NCBI RefSeq assembly: GCF_900637865.1
Contig: NZ_LR134433.1
Location: 124,001-188,000, forward strand
DNA from: Legionella adelaidensis
Lineage (GTDB): Bacteria > Pseudomonadota > Gammaproteobacteria > Legionellales > Legionellaceae
Direction of reading: 5' to 3'
Length of the DNA: 64,000 nucleotides
Below are positions 19,074 through 27,378 of this stretch, piece after piece. A program made the position numbers and the translations under genes. The notes below the pieces were generated by a model that was given only the letters and a program-made list of their open reading frames with translations, did not search any database and was not told the origin of the DNA. Numbering within the stretch: position 1 is the stretch's first letter; each line of letters begins with the position of its first letter.

Positions 19074-21149
19074 ATGGCAAAGGATGGTAAAAAAAAATTA
19101 TCCCTGGAAGATATAGGAATCTTTTTAGAAAAACTCGCTGACAAGAGTGAAAATGTCTATTGGCTAAGTAGTCCTGATTTTAAAAAAATCGAATACATTA
19201 GTCCTGCTTATGAAAAAATATGGGGGCGTTCTCGAAAAGAACTTTATAAAAACCCTGAAACTTGGATAAATTTCCTCCACCCTGATGATGCCTTACAAAA
19301 AAATCCTATTCATGAAATGGCAGAAAAAATTGCCATTCAAGGGGAGGAAGCACGTTTTTCTGAAAAATACCGAATAATTAGGCCAGATGGGACTATTCGT
19401 TGGATTTTGGATAATGGATTTCCTATATACGACTCGAATGGAAATTGTTGTGGAGTCACTGGGGTGGCCGTAGATGTTACAAAAGAGAAGGAATATGAGA
19501 CACAACTGAAAAAAGCTATAGAAAACGCAGAAGCGGCCAGTAAGGCCAAAACGGCATTTTTGGAAAATATGCGACATGATATCCGTACACCCTTGACTGG
19601 AATTGTGGGTTTCTCAGAAATACTTAAAAATGAATCCACAGAGAAGAAAATTAAAGAGTATGCAGATAATCTAATCGTCTCGAGCCATGCGTTGCTTGAG
19701 TTACTTGATGAAGTCCTAGAGTCTATTAGGGTCAGTTCTGGTGAGATACCCAAGTTAAAAAGAAAATTTAACCTAAAAAAGAGCTTAGAAAATATTATTA
19801 ACCTTAATCTTTCTAAAGCGGCTGAAAAGAACCTTACCTTATCCCTTGATTTTGATTCAAAAATCCCACTTTACTTCCTCGGAGATAAAATCAGGCTACA
19901 TCGTATATTTCTTGAATTAGTAGGAAATGCACTTAATTTCACCGATTACGGTTTTGTAAAATTAACTGCTAATTTCGTACAACCCAAGAATAACAAAGTA
20001 ATTTTAAGATTCTGTGTGGAAGATTCAGGTGTAGGCATACCAAAAGAAAAACAACAAGATATTTATCTTCAATTTAGACGTCTCACCCCCTCCTACCAAG
20101 GCATATATAAAGGTGCTGGTCTAGGTCTTTCAGTTGTAAAACAGTTTGTTGATGAATTGGAAGGAGAAATTTACGTTGAAAGTGAGCAACGTAAGGGTAC
20201 AAAATTTACTATTATTTTGCCATTGCAAGAATCTTTATTAGACGATGATTTTGGGATTGATGAAAATGCTGATCATCAATTAGAACAACAGTACCAAGCT
20301 ACTTATGCTCAACAAATAAAAAAAGATGAACCGTCCAAGAACCAACATATACAATTTAATATTTTGGTAGTGGAAGACAATTTAATTGCCCAAAAAGTAG
20401 CGAAATCCATGCTAGAGTCCTTTGAATGCAAAGTTGACATAGCCGAAAGTGGAGAGAAGGCTCTTGAGCTTTGGAAAGAGAAATCCTATGACTTAATTTT
20501 TATGGACATCGGATTACCCGATATGGATGGTAACGAAGTAGCGCGAAAAATTCGACTGGAAGAAGCTTCTAAAAATACTCACATCCCCATCATCGCGCTA
20601 ACTGCGCACGCAGGTGATGAGAATAAGAAAAGATGCATTGATGCTGGCATGAATGCTGTACTCACCAAGCCTTTAACTGCTAAAAACTGTTCGGATATTC
20701 TTAATACTTTTGCTGTTAAATCACTAAATGCCGATGTTTCGAATTCTGGCCAATATGCAAAAGATCTTCCTCAATTGGAGGAAGAGTTTTTTAATCTAGA
20801 GCCCTTTCCAATTTTAGATGTTGAAGAAGGAATAAAAACTACCGGTGATAAAGCAATGCTCGCTTCCATGCTCAGGTTATTGATTAATGAGTCGCTTACA
20901 CAAGATGTAGAAAAAATGATAGCTTTTCACGAGCAAGGCGACTGGGAGAAAGTGCAACAAATTGCACATAAGATTAAAGGAGGAGCAGTCTACGTAGGTA
21001 CCATGAAGATCAAAATGGCTTGTCAATATTTAGAACGCTATTGGAAAGTGGGGGGGCGGGATTTATTGGAGAGATTATATGAACAGGCTATTACTACTTT
21101 GAAAGAGAGTACGATAGAAATTCAAAAATGGGTAAACGAAAACTCGTAA
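19074..21149 (+). CDS. Cytosolic PAS hybrid histidine kinase (PAS-HisKA-HATPase-REC-HPt)
   Basis: 691-residue phosphorelay protein without transmembrane segments. In order: PAS/PAC sensor (about residues 25-140), HisKA with phosphoacceptor His168 in MRHDIRTPLTG, HATPase_c with DSGVGIP and the GAGLGLS box (about 270-390), a REC domain (about 425-545, Asp478 in FMDIGLPDMDG), and an HPt domain with His632 in IAHKIKGG. All phosphotransfer residues are present, so it can carry an entire phosphorelay. No output regulator with REC is next to it. It starts 60 bases after the aminotransferase. Confidence 0.93.
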   Translation: MAKDGKKKLSLEDIGIFLEKLADKSENVYWLSSPDFKKIEYISPAYEKIWGRSRKELYKNPETWINFLHPDDALQKNPIHEMAEKIAIQGEEARFSEKYRIIRPDGTIRWILDNGFPIYDSNGNCCGVTGVAVDVTKEKEYETQLKKAIENAEAASKAKTAFLENMRHDIRTPLTGIVGFSEILKNESTEKKIKEYADNLIVSSHALLELLDEVLESIRVSSGEIPKLKRKFNLKKSLENIINLNLSKAAEKNLTLSLDFDSKIPLYFLGDKIRLHRIFLELVGNALNFTDYGFVKLTANFVQPKNNKVILRFCVEDSGVGIPKEKQQDIYLQFRRLTPSYQGIYKGAGLGLSVVKQFVDELEGEIYVESEQRKGTKFTIILPLQESLLDDDFGIDENADHQLEQQYQATYAQQIKKDEPSKNQHIQFNILVVEDNLIAQKVAKSMLESFECKVDIAESGEKALELWKEKSYDLIFMDIGLPDMDGNEVARKIRLEEASKNTHIPIIALTAHAGDENKKRCIDAGMNAVLTKPLTAKNCSDILNTFAVKSLNADVSNSGQYAKDLPQLEEEFFNLEPFPILDVEEGIKTTGDKAMLASMLRLLINESLTQDVEKMIAFHEQGDWEKVQQIAHKIKGGAVYVGTMKIKMACQYLERYWKVGGRDLLERLYEQAITTLKESTIEIQKWVNENS

Positions 21150-21585
21150 TAATCTTTATGATTAGAGTTATGCGTTAAACCCGGATGGGCGCAAAAGGAA
21201 GTTACAACATAATTTTTAGCAAATAAATTACAACATTATTATTTTATGAAGATCTAGGCAAAGTGCGGTTATTGAATTGAGCTGTTTAACAAATTCTTTT
21301 TGTGCATATTTTCTGAAGGAGCGATATTACTTAAGATAATAATAGCCGACTTATTGATACTTTATTAATTTCAGATAATCGTGATAGTTCGCTAATTTTT
21401 ATTTGAGATGTTTCCATAGTCAACTCCGCAAATGAAACAAATTATGATTCGATAATAAATGTTTCACTCAATGCAAATTATTTCAGCAACAATTTTTATG
21501 GTTTAAATTACTATCATTTAAAGAAGTTTTTTATAAAAGGGGTTTATGAATAGGTTTATAGTAAGGACAAAGGGTAAATTTTAAA
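21150..21585. other. 436-base gap, mostly noncoding
   Basis: AT-rich, without a supported full gene. The only item of interest is a 28-codon minus-strand frame at 21331-21417 reminiscent of the N-terminus of a MerR-type regulator. No tRNA or clear small RNA was recognised. Confidence 0.4.
21331..21417 (-). pseudogene. Possible decayed MerR-like N-terminus
   Basis: A 28-codon frame beginning METSQIKISELSRLSEIN, with GGAG 6 bases before its ATG. The KISELSRLSEI pattern resembles the first helix-turn-helix of MerR-family regulators, but the frame stops where the recognition region would continue. It is too short for a firm call; a chance frame is quite possible. Confidence 0.2.
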
Positions 21586-21876
21586 TTACTTAAGCCTCTT
21601 TATTGCTGCCTCATAGGCTTTGCTTTTATCTCTTTGGCCAACTGCTACAACCATAACGGTTACGGAGTTTTCATTTACTTGATATACTAGGCGGTAGCCA
21701 TCTTTTAATAATTTAATTTTATAGCAATGACTTAGATCGCCATGGAGTTTTGATTTTGGTACATGAGGATTATCTAGTCTTTCGGCCAGCTTTTTTTTAA
21801 AGCGCTTTTTAATGCGATTATCAAGATTGTTCCACTCCTCTAATGCTTTTGGATGAAATGATAACTTATAGGTCAT
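21586..21876 (-). CDS. RelE/StbE-family toxin
   Basis: 96-residue type II toxin of the RelE/ParE superfamily. The order FHPKALEEWNNLD, then KLHGDLSHCYKIKLLKDGYRLVYQV, then a C-terminal VVAVGQRDKSKAYEAA is typical of the StbE/RelE group of ribosome-dependent mRNA interferases. The start codon overlaps the end of the antitoxin gene by 11 bases, so the two are translationally coupled. Chromosomal modules like this are common in Legionella. Activity is inferred from the family only. Confidence 0.87.
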   Translation of the reverse strand: MTYKLSFHPKALEEWNNLDNRIKKRFKKKLAERLDNPHVPKSKLHGDLSHCYKIKLLKDGYRLVYQVNENSVTVMVVAVGQRDKSKAYEAAIKRLK

Positions 21877-22129
21877 CTAAGCTAACTTCAATTGGGGTAA
21901 ATTTCTTAGATAATCTATTTTTAACAATTGATGCAAGCAATAAATCATCACCTTGCTCTTCTAGTAAAGCCATTATTTTCTTGAATGTTTCAGCAGGAAC
22001 CAAATAGGCTGCGGGTGAGTTATGATTTAAAATAGCAACAGGATGCCCATGAGCACCATTTATAAGCTTTGTTGGATTCTTTTTTAATTCGCTTATGCTC
22101 GCTACAGAAGAAACCAGTACGCGTTCCAT
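21866..22129 (-). CDS. Phd/YefM (StbD-type) antitoxin
   Basis: 87-residue antitoxin. The N-terminal half (SVASISELKKNPTKLI and GHPVAILNHNSPAAYLVPAE) is the Phd/YefM DNA-binding fold; the C-terminal half is polar and would wrap the toxin. It is the first gene of the pair. The upstream region carries a perfect palindrome and three GGTC half-sites at exact 12-base spacing, as expected for conditional cooperative autoregulation by the antitoxin-toxin complex. Confidence 0.87.
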   Translation of the reverse strand: MERVLVSSVASISELKKNPTKLINGAHGHPVAILNHNSPAAYLVPAETFKKIMALLEEQGDDLLLASIVKNRLSKKFTPIEVSLDDL

Positions 22130-22155
22130 AGTATTTACACCTCTCTCTTTAATTT

Positions 22156-22195
22156 GACCTAAATATAGGTCTCATTATTGGTCTTATTATAGGTC
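22156..22195. promoter_or_regulatory. Toxin-antitoxin operator
   Basis: GACCTA-AATA-TAGGTC is an inverted repeat at 22156-22171. GGTC then recurs at 22168, 22180 and 22192, exactly 12 bases apart. It lies 27 bases upstream of the antitoxin start. Repression by the StbD/StbE-type complex is inference. Confidence 0.55.
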
Positions 22196-22373
22196 GTGAC
22201 AATATTTTAATCAATACTGTCATATGTCTTTTCCCTCTAATATGTCAAAAGAGGATATAAAGCGCCTAAGTAATTGCCCTAGCCTAAAACAGGAACAAAT
22301 ACTCAAGACTTAAGACATTCCATACCGACATGTTACTATTCATTTCATTACTGCAAATAAAGAGGACATTAAA

Positions 22374-22910
22374 ATGACAAAACGTATCTTCATCGTTGGT
22401 CATATGGGCGCGGGTAAATTTATATTTACTGAAGCATTGGCTAAAAAATTGGGGTGGCAAATCGTCGATGCCAATCCAAGTATTGAGCGTTATATTGGTC
22501 GACTAACACATGAAATTTTAGGTGTAGAAGGTGAAGCGGCGTTTAATCGGTGTCAAGCTGAGATCATTTCTCATTCTATTGAAAAAGAAAATGTGGTGGT
22601 TTTACTGGAAGAATGTGTTGTGTTAAGTGAAGCGTGCCGGAAGTTATTGTCTTCCGAATTTGTTGTTTATTTGAAAGTATCTATCCCTACGCAACTTGAT
22701 CGTATGAAAAACGCACAGGCTCCCTCGCTTCCGGTAGCTGATATGAAAATTTTTTTGGAAAAACAACATGCCGAACGCGATGGTTTTTATGAAGAAGTAG
22801 CTACTTTGATTGTTGAATCCACCGGCTATTCTGACGAAATTGCGGAAATCAACAAGATTGTTGAGCAAGATGTTAACAAAGTTATGCAAGCTTTGGAAAA
22901 GCAAAGGTAG
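22374..22910 (+). CDS. Shikimate kinase-like P-loop protein with altered active site
   Basis: 178-residue protein with the overall layout of shikimate kinase: a P-loop at the N-terminus, a DANPSIERYIG segment in place of the substrate-binding DxD helix, and EGEAAFNRCQAE matching the family's GE..FR..E region. Two key sites are changed. The Walker A GxxGxGK[S/T] reads GHMGAGKF, so the Mg-coordinating Ser/Thr is Phe, and the GGG shikimate-binding loop is replaced by LLEECVVLS. It is unlikely to be an active shikimate kinase. Its neighbours give no pathway context. A nucleotide-binding or degenerate role is possible. Confidence 0.65.
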   Translation: MTKRIFIVGHMGAGKFIFTEALAKKLGWQIVDANPSIERYIGRLTHEILGVEGEAAFNRCQAEIISHSIEKENVVVLLEECVVLSEACRKLLSSEFVVYLKVSIPTQLDRMKNAQAPSLPVADMKIFLEKQHAERDGFYEEVATLIVESTGYSDEIAEINKIVEQDVNKVMQALEKQR

Positions 22911-22970
22911 TATTCTCTTAAGTTGATAGCAGCTCTTGTATTCCTGAGCGGCTATCTGCCCCACCTACTT

Positions 22971-23489
22971 TCAAGGCGCATTATTTTGTGCGAGGCAATC
23001 CATGATAATTTTCACTGACTCGTTGATAGAACATTTTGATGTATCAATCGTCAATGACTTGGTTTCCCAAGGCTCATAGTCTCGATGTAAAACATCTTGC
23101 CATGTAGGTAAGTTATGGCCCTCTATATCCGCAACTCTCTCTTCTACCCGACGTTGGTGCTCTTTTTGGTTTGAACAAATTAGTTCAATCTCAAAAAATG
23201 GAGTATTTGTATATTTCGCCACCTCAATCCAATCCTGTCTTGTAATGGTAATGGGATTCACAGAGTCAGCTACGACATCCAAACCCAAAGCTAAGTTTTC
23301 TTTCGCAATAGCATAACTGATTTCATAACCCTCAGGCCCTATCATTGAGAAAGCAGGGTACTTATTCAAATTCTTTAGCGTTTGCTCGATAGTATCCACT
23401 CTTAAGTATACAGCCTTTAACTGCTTGGCGACTTCTTTTGCAATCGTTGTTTTACCTGTTCCCGGTAATCCACCAAAAATAATCAACAT
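22971..23489 (-). CDS. P-loop kinase-like ATPase (AAA_33 type)
   Basis: 172-residue P-loop protein with an intact Walker A, GLPGTGKTT, at residues 7-15, followed by LRVDTIEQTL and the phosphotransferase-like block VVADSVNPITITRQDW. It belongs to the zeta-toxin/chloramphenicol-phosphotransferase-like group of small kinases. The lid arginines can be seen in EHQRRVEERV. The substrate is unknown. It is convergent with the shikimate kinase-like gene and divergent from csaA. Confidence 0.75.
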   Translation of the reverse strand: MLIIFGGLPGTGKTTIAKEVAKQLKAVYLRVDTIEQTLKNLNKYPAFSMIGPEGYEISYAIAKENLALGLDVVADSVNPITITRQDWIEVAKYTNTPFFEIELICSNQKEHQRRVEERVADIEGHNLPTWQDVLHRDYEPWETKSLTIDTSKCSINESVKIIMDCLAQNNAP

Positions 23490-23669
23490 AATAACCGACC
23501 CTACTTTATTTTTTGCTTAAACTATATTTGAAAATACGAGCGACACCCCTAATTCGCTAAAATTTTTCGCTGAATTCCTGGTATTTAAAATGCCTGCCAG
23601 CTTGTAAAAGATTTGCCAAAAATTCATATTAATGAAATATTCAACCAATAGAAATTAAAAAATTCAAAC

Positions 23670-24005
23670 ATGACTATTTCCTATGACGATTTTGAAAAAG
23701 TTGATTTACGGTCGGGGATTATTGTGAGGGCGGAGCCCTTTGAGCGAGCTAAAAAACCAGCTTATAAGGTTTGGGTTGATTTTGGCCCCGCGATCGGAAT
23801 TTTACAAACTTCTGCCCAGATTACTATCCATTACACACCAGAATCTTTGATTGGCCGACGAGTTATCGGTTGCGTTAATTTGGGAGAAAAAAATATTGCA
23901 GGTTTTACTTCGCAATTTTTATTAGTAGGTTTTTCTGATAATTCCGGGGCTATTTGTTTAGCATCGGTAGATGCGCGTGTGCCCAATGGACAGAAATTGC
24001 ATTAA
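23670..24005 (+). CDS. csaA: CsaA-type tRNA-binding protein
   Basis: 111-residue OB-fold protein of the tRNA-binding/CsaA group, described as a chaperone-like protein and dimeric tRNA binder. Landmarks are FEKVDLRSGIIVRAEPF, KPAYKVWVDFG, IGRRVIGCVNLG and the closing SVDARVPNGQKLH. Length is normal. It stands alone between a P-loop kinase gene and the ybaL-type antiporter. Confidence 0.92.
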   Translation: MTISYDDFEKVDLRSGIIVRAEPFERAKKPAYKVWVDFGPAIGILQTSAQITIHYTPESLIGRRVIGCVNLGEKNIAGFTSQFLLVGFSDNSGAICLASVDARVPNGQKLH

Positions 24006-24194
24006 CTTTTGAATTTATTATTTCTTAAGAGGGGCACTAAAGTCTGTTCATTTGAATCTGATAGATTTTTAACAAAAGAAAATCTTTCTTAATAATGAGA
24101 GAAGACTGTGGCATCTTTTCGTTGGGCCTTTGGACCTAGCATTTAATATCTAACTATCTCGCTTATATTGAGAGTTAAGACAAGGACTATTTAA

Positions 24195-25883
24195 ATGCAT
24201 CATTCGCTTCCCTTAATTACTACTATTGCTATGGGCTTTGCTTTGGCATTAACCCTTGGCTTAATTGCTACTCGTTTTAAGATTCCAGCATTGGTCGGTT
24301 ATTTATTAGCGGGTGTGGCTATTGGGCCATTTACCCCTGGGTTGATGGCGAATGTAGAAATTGCCCAAGAACTTGCTGAAATCGGGGTTATGCTGCTGAT
24401 ATTTGGCGTTGGGTTACATTTTTCATTATCCGATTTGATGCGGGTCCGCAAGATTGCTATTCCTGGTGCGATTGTTCAAATTGTTGTAGCAACCCTGCTT
24501 GGAGGATGTACTGCAATCATGTGGGGTTGGAATTATGGGAGCGCACTAATTTTCGGACTTTCGCTGTCTGTAGCAAGCACGGTTGTTCTATTGCGAGCCT
24601 TGGAGGAGCGAGGCGCCCTCGATTCGATTAATGGCCATATTGCCGTGGGTTGGCTTCTAGTCGAAGACTTGGTTATGATTGTTGTGCTTGTTTTACTCCC
24701 TCCACTATCACACCGCCTTGGTAGTTCATCTGTCGGTATGGTCCAACCTTTATGGCTTGTCCTGAGCCTAACCCTTGTTAAAGTATCCGCTTTCATTGCA
24801 TTCATGCTTTTGGTCGGTCGACGGTTTTTTCCGAAGTTGCTCTGGCATGTTGCCCGAACTGGTTCACGTGAATTATTTACTTTATGTGTTATTACTGCTG
24901 CAATTAGTGTTGCCTATGTAGCTTCTAAGTTATTTGGAGTTTCATTTGCCTTAGGCGCTTTTTTTGCGGGGATGATTATGCGTGAGTCTTCACTAAGCCA
25001 TCGTGCTGCCGAAGAATCCTTACCCCTTAGAGAAGCATTTGCAGTATTATTCTTTGTCGCAGTGGGTATGCTGTTTGATCCTGCGGTTTTGGTTCAACAA
25101 CCCTTACAAGTGTTAGCTGTAATAGGTATTATCGTTATTGGAAAATCCATTGCAGCTTTTGCACTCGTTCTTGCTTTTCGCTATCCATTGCGAGCAGCAC
25201 TAACCGTATCAGCAAGCCTGGCACAAATTGGTGAATTCTCATTTATCCTGGCAGAACTCGGGATACGCTTAGGCATGTTACCCAAGGAAGGACAAAACTT
25301 TATTCTTGCCGGTGCACTGATATCCATAGCCATTAACCCTCTTATATTTAAAGCTATAAACCCCATTCAAGCATGGATAAAATCCTACCCCAAAATGCTC
25401 AGTTTTTTTGAGCGTTCAAGCGATCCATTGGCTGAATTGCCAATGACTACTAAAGAAGAATATCTAGCAGGGCAAGTAGTATTAGTGGGTTATGGTCGTG
25501 TGGGGAAGCGTGTGGCTCATTTACTTTCTGAAAAGGCGATACCTTTTGTTGTTGTTGATGAGAACCGCGAAATAATTGAAAACCTCCGCGCCACTAATTT
25601 TCCTGCAGTGTATGGAGATGCCTCTGATCCTTCCGTGTTAATTCAAGGCCATATTGCCCGAGCCAGTATGCTCATCATTGTCATCTCAGATACTATTAAC
25701 GTAAGGAAAATGATTCGATATGCTTGCCAAATAAACCCAGACATTGAGGTTATCGTTCGTACGCACAATGAGGAAGAAGCAGGGTTACTACAAAAAGAAA
25801 TTACCGGGAAAGTATTTTTTGCCGAGGGGGAAATAGCCAAGAATATGGGAGAGTACGCCTTAAATCGCTATGGAAAATTATGA
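24195..25883 (+). CDS. ybaL: YbaL-type CPA2 cation:proton antiporter
   Basis: 562-residue inner-membrane antiporter of the monovalent cation:proton antiporter-2 family. The first 45 residues track E. coli YbaL closely, for example LVGYLLAGVAIGPFTPG and GVGLHFSLSDLM. About 12 membrane segments span residues 5-390. A cytosolic TrkA-N (RCK) domain follows, with the nucleotide-binding GYGRVGKRVA near residue 430. A short linker joins them. It is probably involved in K+ or pH homeostasis. Single gene, convergent with the MFS gene downstream. Confidence 0.92.
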   Translation: MHHSLPLITTIAMGFALALTLGLIATRFKIPALVGYLLAGVAIGPFTPGLMANVEIAQELAEIGVMLLIFGVGLHFSLSDLMRVRKIAIPGAIVQIVVATLLGGCTAIMWGWNYGSALIFGLSLSVASTVVLLRALEERGALDSINGHIAVGWLLVEDLVMIVVLVLLPPLSHRLGSSSVGMVQPLWLVLSLTLVKVSAFIAFMLLVGRRFFPKLLWHVARTGSRELFTLCVITAAISVAYVASKLFGVSFALGAFFAGMIMRESSLSHRAAEESLPLREAFAVLFFVAVGMLFDPAVLVQQPLQVLAVIGIIVIGKSIAAFALVLAFRYPLRAALTVSASLAQIGEFSFILAELGIRLGMLPKEGQNFILAGALISIAINPLIFKAINPIQAWIKSYPKMLSFFERSSDPLAELPMTTKEEYLAGQVVLVGYGRVGKRVAHLLSEKAIPFVVVDENREIIENLRATNFPAVYGDASDPSVLIQGHIARASMLIIVISDTINVRKMIRYACQINPDIEVIVRTHNEEEAGLLQKEITGKVFFAEGEIAKNMGEYALNRYGKL

Positions 25884-25915
25884 GCCATTTCCGAGCTATT
25901 AAACCCCAAATTGAA

Positions 25916-27151
25916 CTAAAAATCTTCCCGCTTGGACTGGTAATTCCAAAAGCGAGGGAGGGAAAGACAGCATAGTCCTACACCGAGAACACATAAAATG
26001 CCGCCTGATAATAAAGCAAAGGGGATTCCTAAGCTCGCGGCTATCAAGCCCGCTCTGGTATCTCCTAATTTGGGGCCGCTTAAATAACTCATCATTTCAA
26101 TCCCTGCTAACCTGCCTCGTAGTTTTTGTGGAATGGTTTCATTCCATAAACTCGATCGAAAGATCCCGCTAATTGCATCAAATGCACCAGCTAAAGCCAG
26201 GAAAAATAAGGCCCACCATAATGAACTTGCCAAGCCGAATCCAACAATAGCCAATCCCCAAAGAGCAGCAGACAATGCTATGGCTCTCCCATCATGGGTA
26301 ATCTTATTGGTCCAACCACTGATAAATGAAATGACTAACGATCCCACCGCCGGCGCAGCATAGAGAAAACCTAACGTTTTAACACCACCAAATTGTTGTG
26401 CCAATGCAGGGAAAAGCGCATTAGGCATAGCAAAAATCATTGCAAAAAAATCTACCAAATAGCTGCCAATTAATTCTTGACGACTCATAGCAAAAGAAAA
26501 CCCTTCTTTCAAAGAAGTTAAAATGGAGGGATGCTCGGCATCTTCTGGTGAAGGGATATGATGCATTAATACAATACTCAATAATGAAAACGCAAAGGTA
26601 AAAAAATCCACTAAGTAAGTAATTACTATGCCATAATGCGCAAGGATTAACCCCGCAATTGCAGGCCCTACAATCATACAAAAACTAAACTTGAAACCTC
26701 CCAATGCACCTACTTTTTTATAATCCTCAGGTTTCACTATTTGTTGAATAATGCTATCAAAAGCAGGCCTGTGTAGACCCACAATCGCTGACATACAGGA
26801 AGAAATTATGAATAACGGGAGTACTTGAGGTTGGGCTGTATTAGCATTGATAATTAAACCGAGTGTACCCAAAGCAAGGAATAGTTCGCTACCAATTAAT
26901 AGTCCACGTCGATTATAACGATCGGCAAAAACACCGCCAATAAGCGCTGTAAAAAGCAGCGGGAGCAATTGGGCAAGACTCAGCAAACCTACCATTAGTG
27001 TGGAATCGGTAAGATCATAAATTTGATAGGGGAGCGCTACTCCAGTAATCATCGTCCCAATAAAAGAGATAAATTGACCGGAATAAATTAAACGAAAGTT
27101 ACGGTTTTCTTTTAAAATTGATAAATCGAGGAAATAACTCATAAGCTGCAA
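25916..27151 (-). CDS. MFS exporter, EntS-like (MFS_3 group)
   Basis: 411-residue major facilitator with about 12 segments. The opening NFRLIYSGQFISFIGTMITG and the motif IGGVFADRYNRRGLL are typical of the EntS/DUF894 group, which includes the enterobactin exporter. It is divergent from the Fur-box-preceded MavN-like gene, and the Fur box is about 165 bases from its own start, so iron control of this gene is uncertain. Export of a siderophore is possible by analogy with EntS, but no siderophore biosynthesis genes are in the window. Confidence 0.82.
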   Translation of the reverse strand: MQLMSYFLDLSILKENRNFRLIYSGQFISFIGTMITGVALPYQIYDLTDSTLMVGLLSLAQLLPLLFTALIGGVFADRYNRRGLLIGSELFLALGTLGLIINANTAQPQVLPLFIISSCMSAIVGLHRPAFDSIIQQIVKPEDYKKVGALGGFKFSFCMIVGPAIAGLILAHYGIVITYLVDFFTFAFSLLSIVLMHHIPSPEDAEHPSILTSLKEGFSFAMSRQELIGSYLVDFFAMIFAMPNALFPALAQQFGGVKTLGFLYAAPAVGSLVISFISGWTNKITHDGRAIALSAALWGLAIVGFGLASSLWWALFFLALAGAFDAISGIFRSSLWNETIPQKLRGRLAGIEMMSYLSGPKLGDTRAGLIAASLGIPFALLSGGILCVLGVGLCCLSLPRFWNYQSKREDF

Positions 27152-27314
27152 ACAAAATAAAGATGATTATATCGCGATTAGAGTTCCATACAGAGAAAAA
27201 TTTTAAGTTTTAATTTACGCTTTTCCTTTAGGGGCCGATAAAAAAGTTTTTGGGAACAAATTTATTATTTTGCCTTCAGCACCACACCCAGTCTGTCCTC
27301 ATTTTGCACTAATA

Positions 27315-27333
27315 GTTATTGATAATCATTATC
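27315..27333. promoter_or_regulatory. Fur box
   Basis: GTTATTGATAATCATTATC matches 17 of 19 positions of the E. coli Fur box consensus GATAATGATAATCATTATC. It ends 46 bases before the start codon of the His-rich membrane protein, a position that suits repression by Fur with iron. Confidence 0.8.
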
Positions 27334-27378
27334 ATTTAGTATAGAGTTAGCTCTCCTTCATCTCTGTCCATTGATATT

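Noticed and set aside
19337-19753. 138-codon minus-strand frame
   Set aside because: Opposite the PAS-HisKA part of the hybrid kinase; shadow frame.
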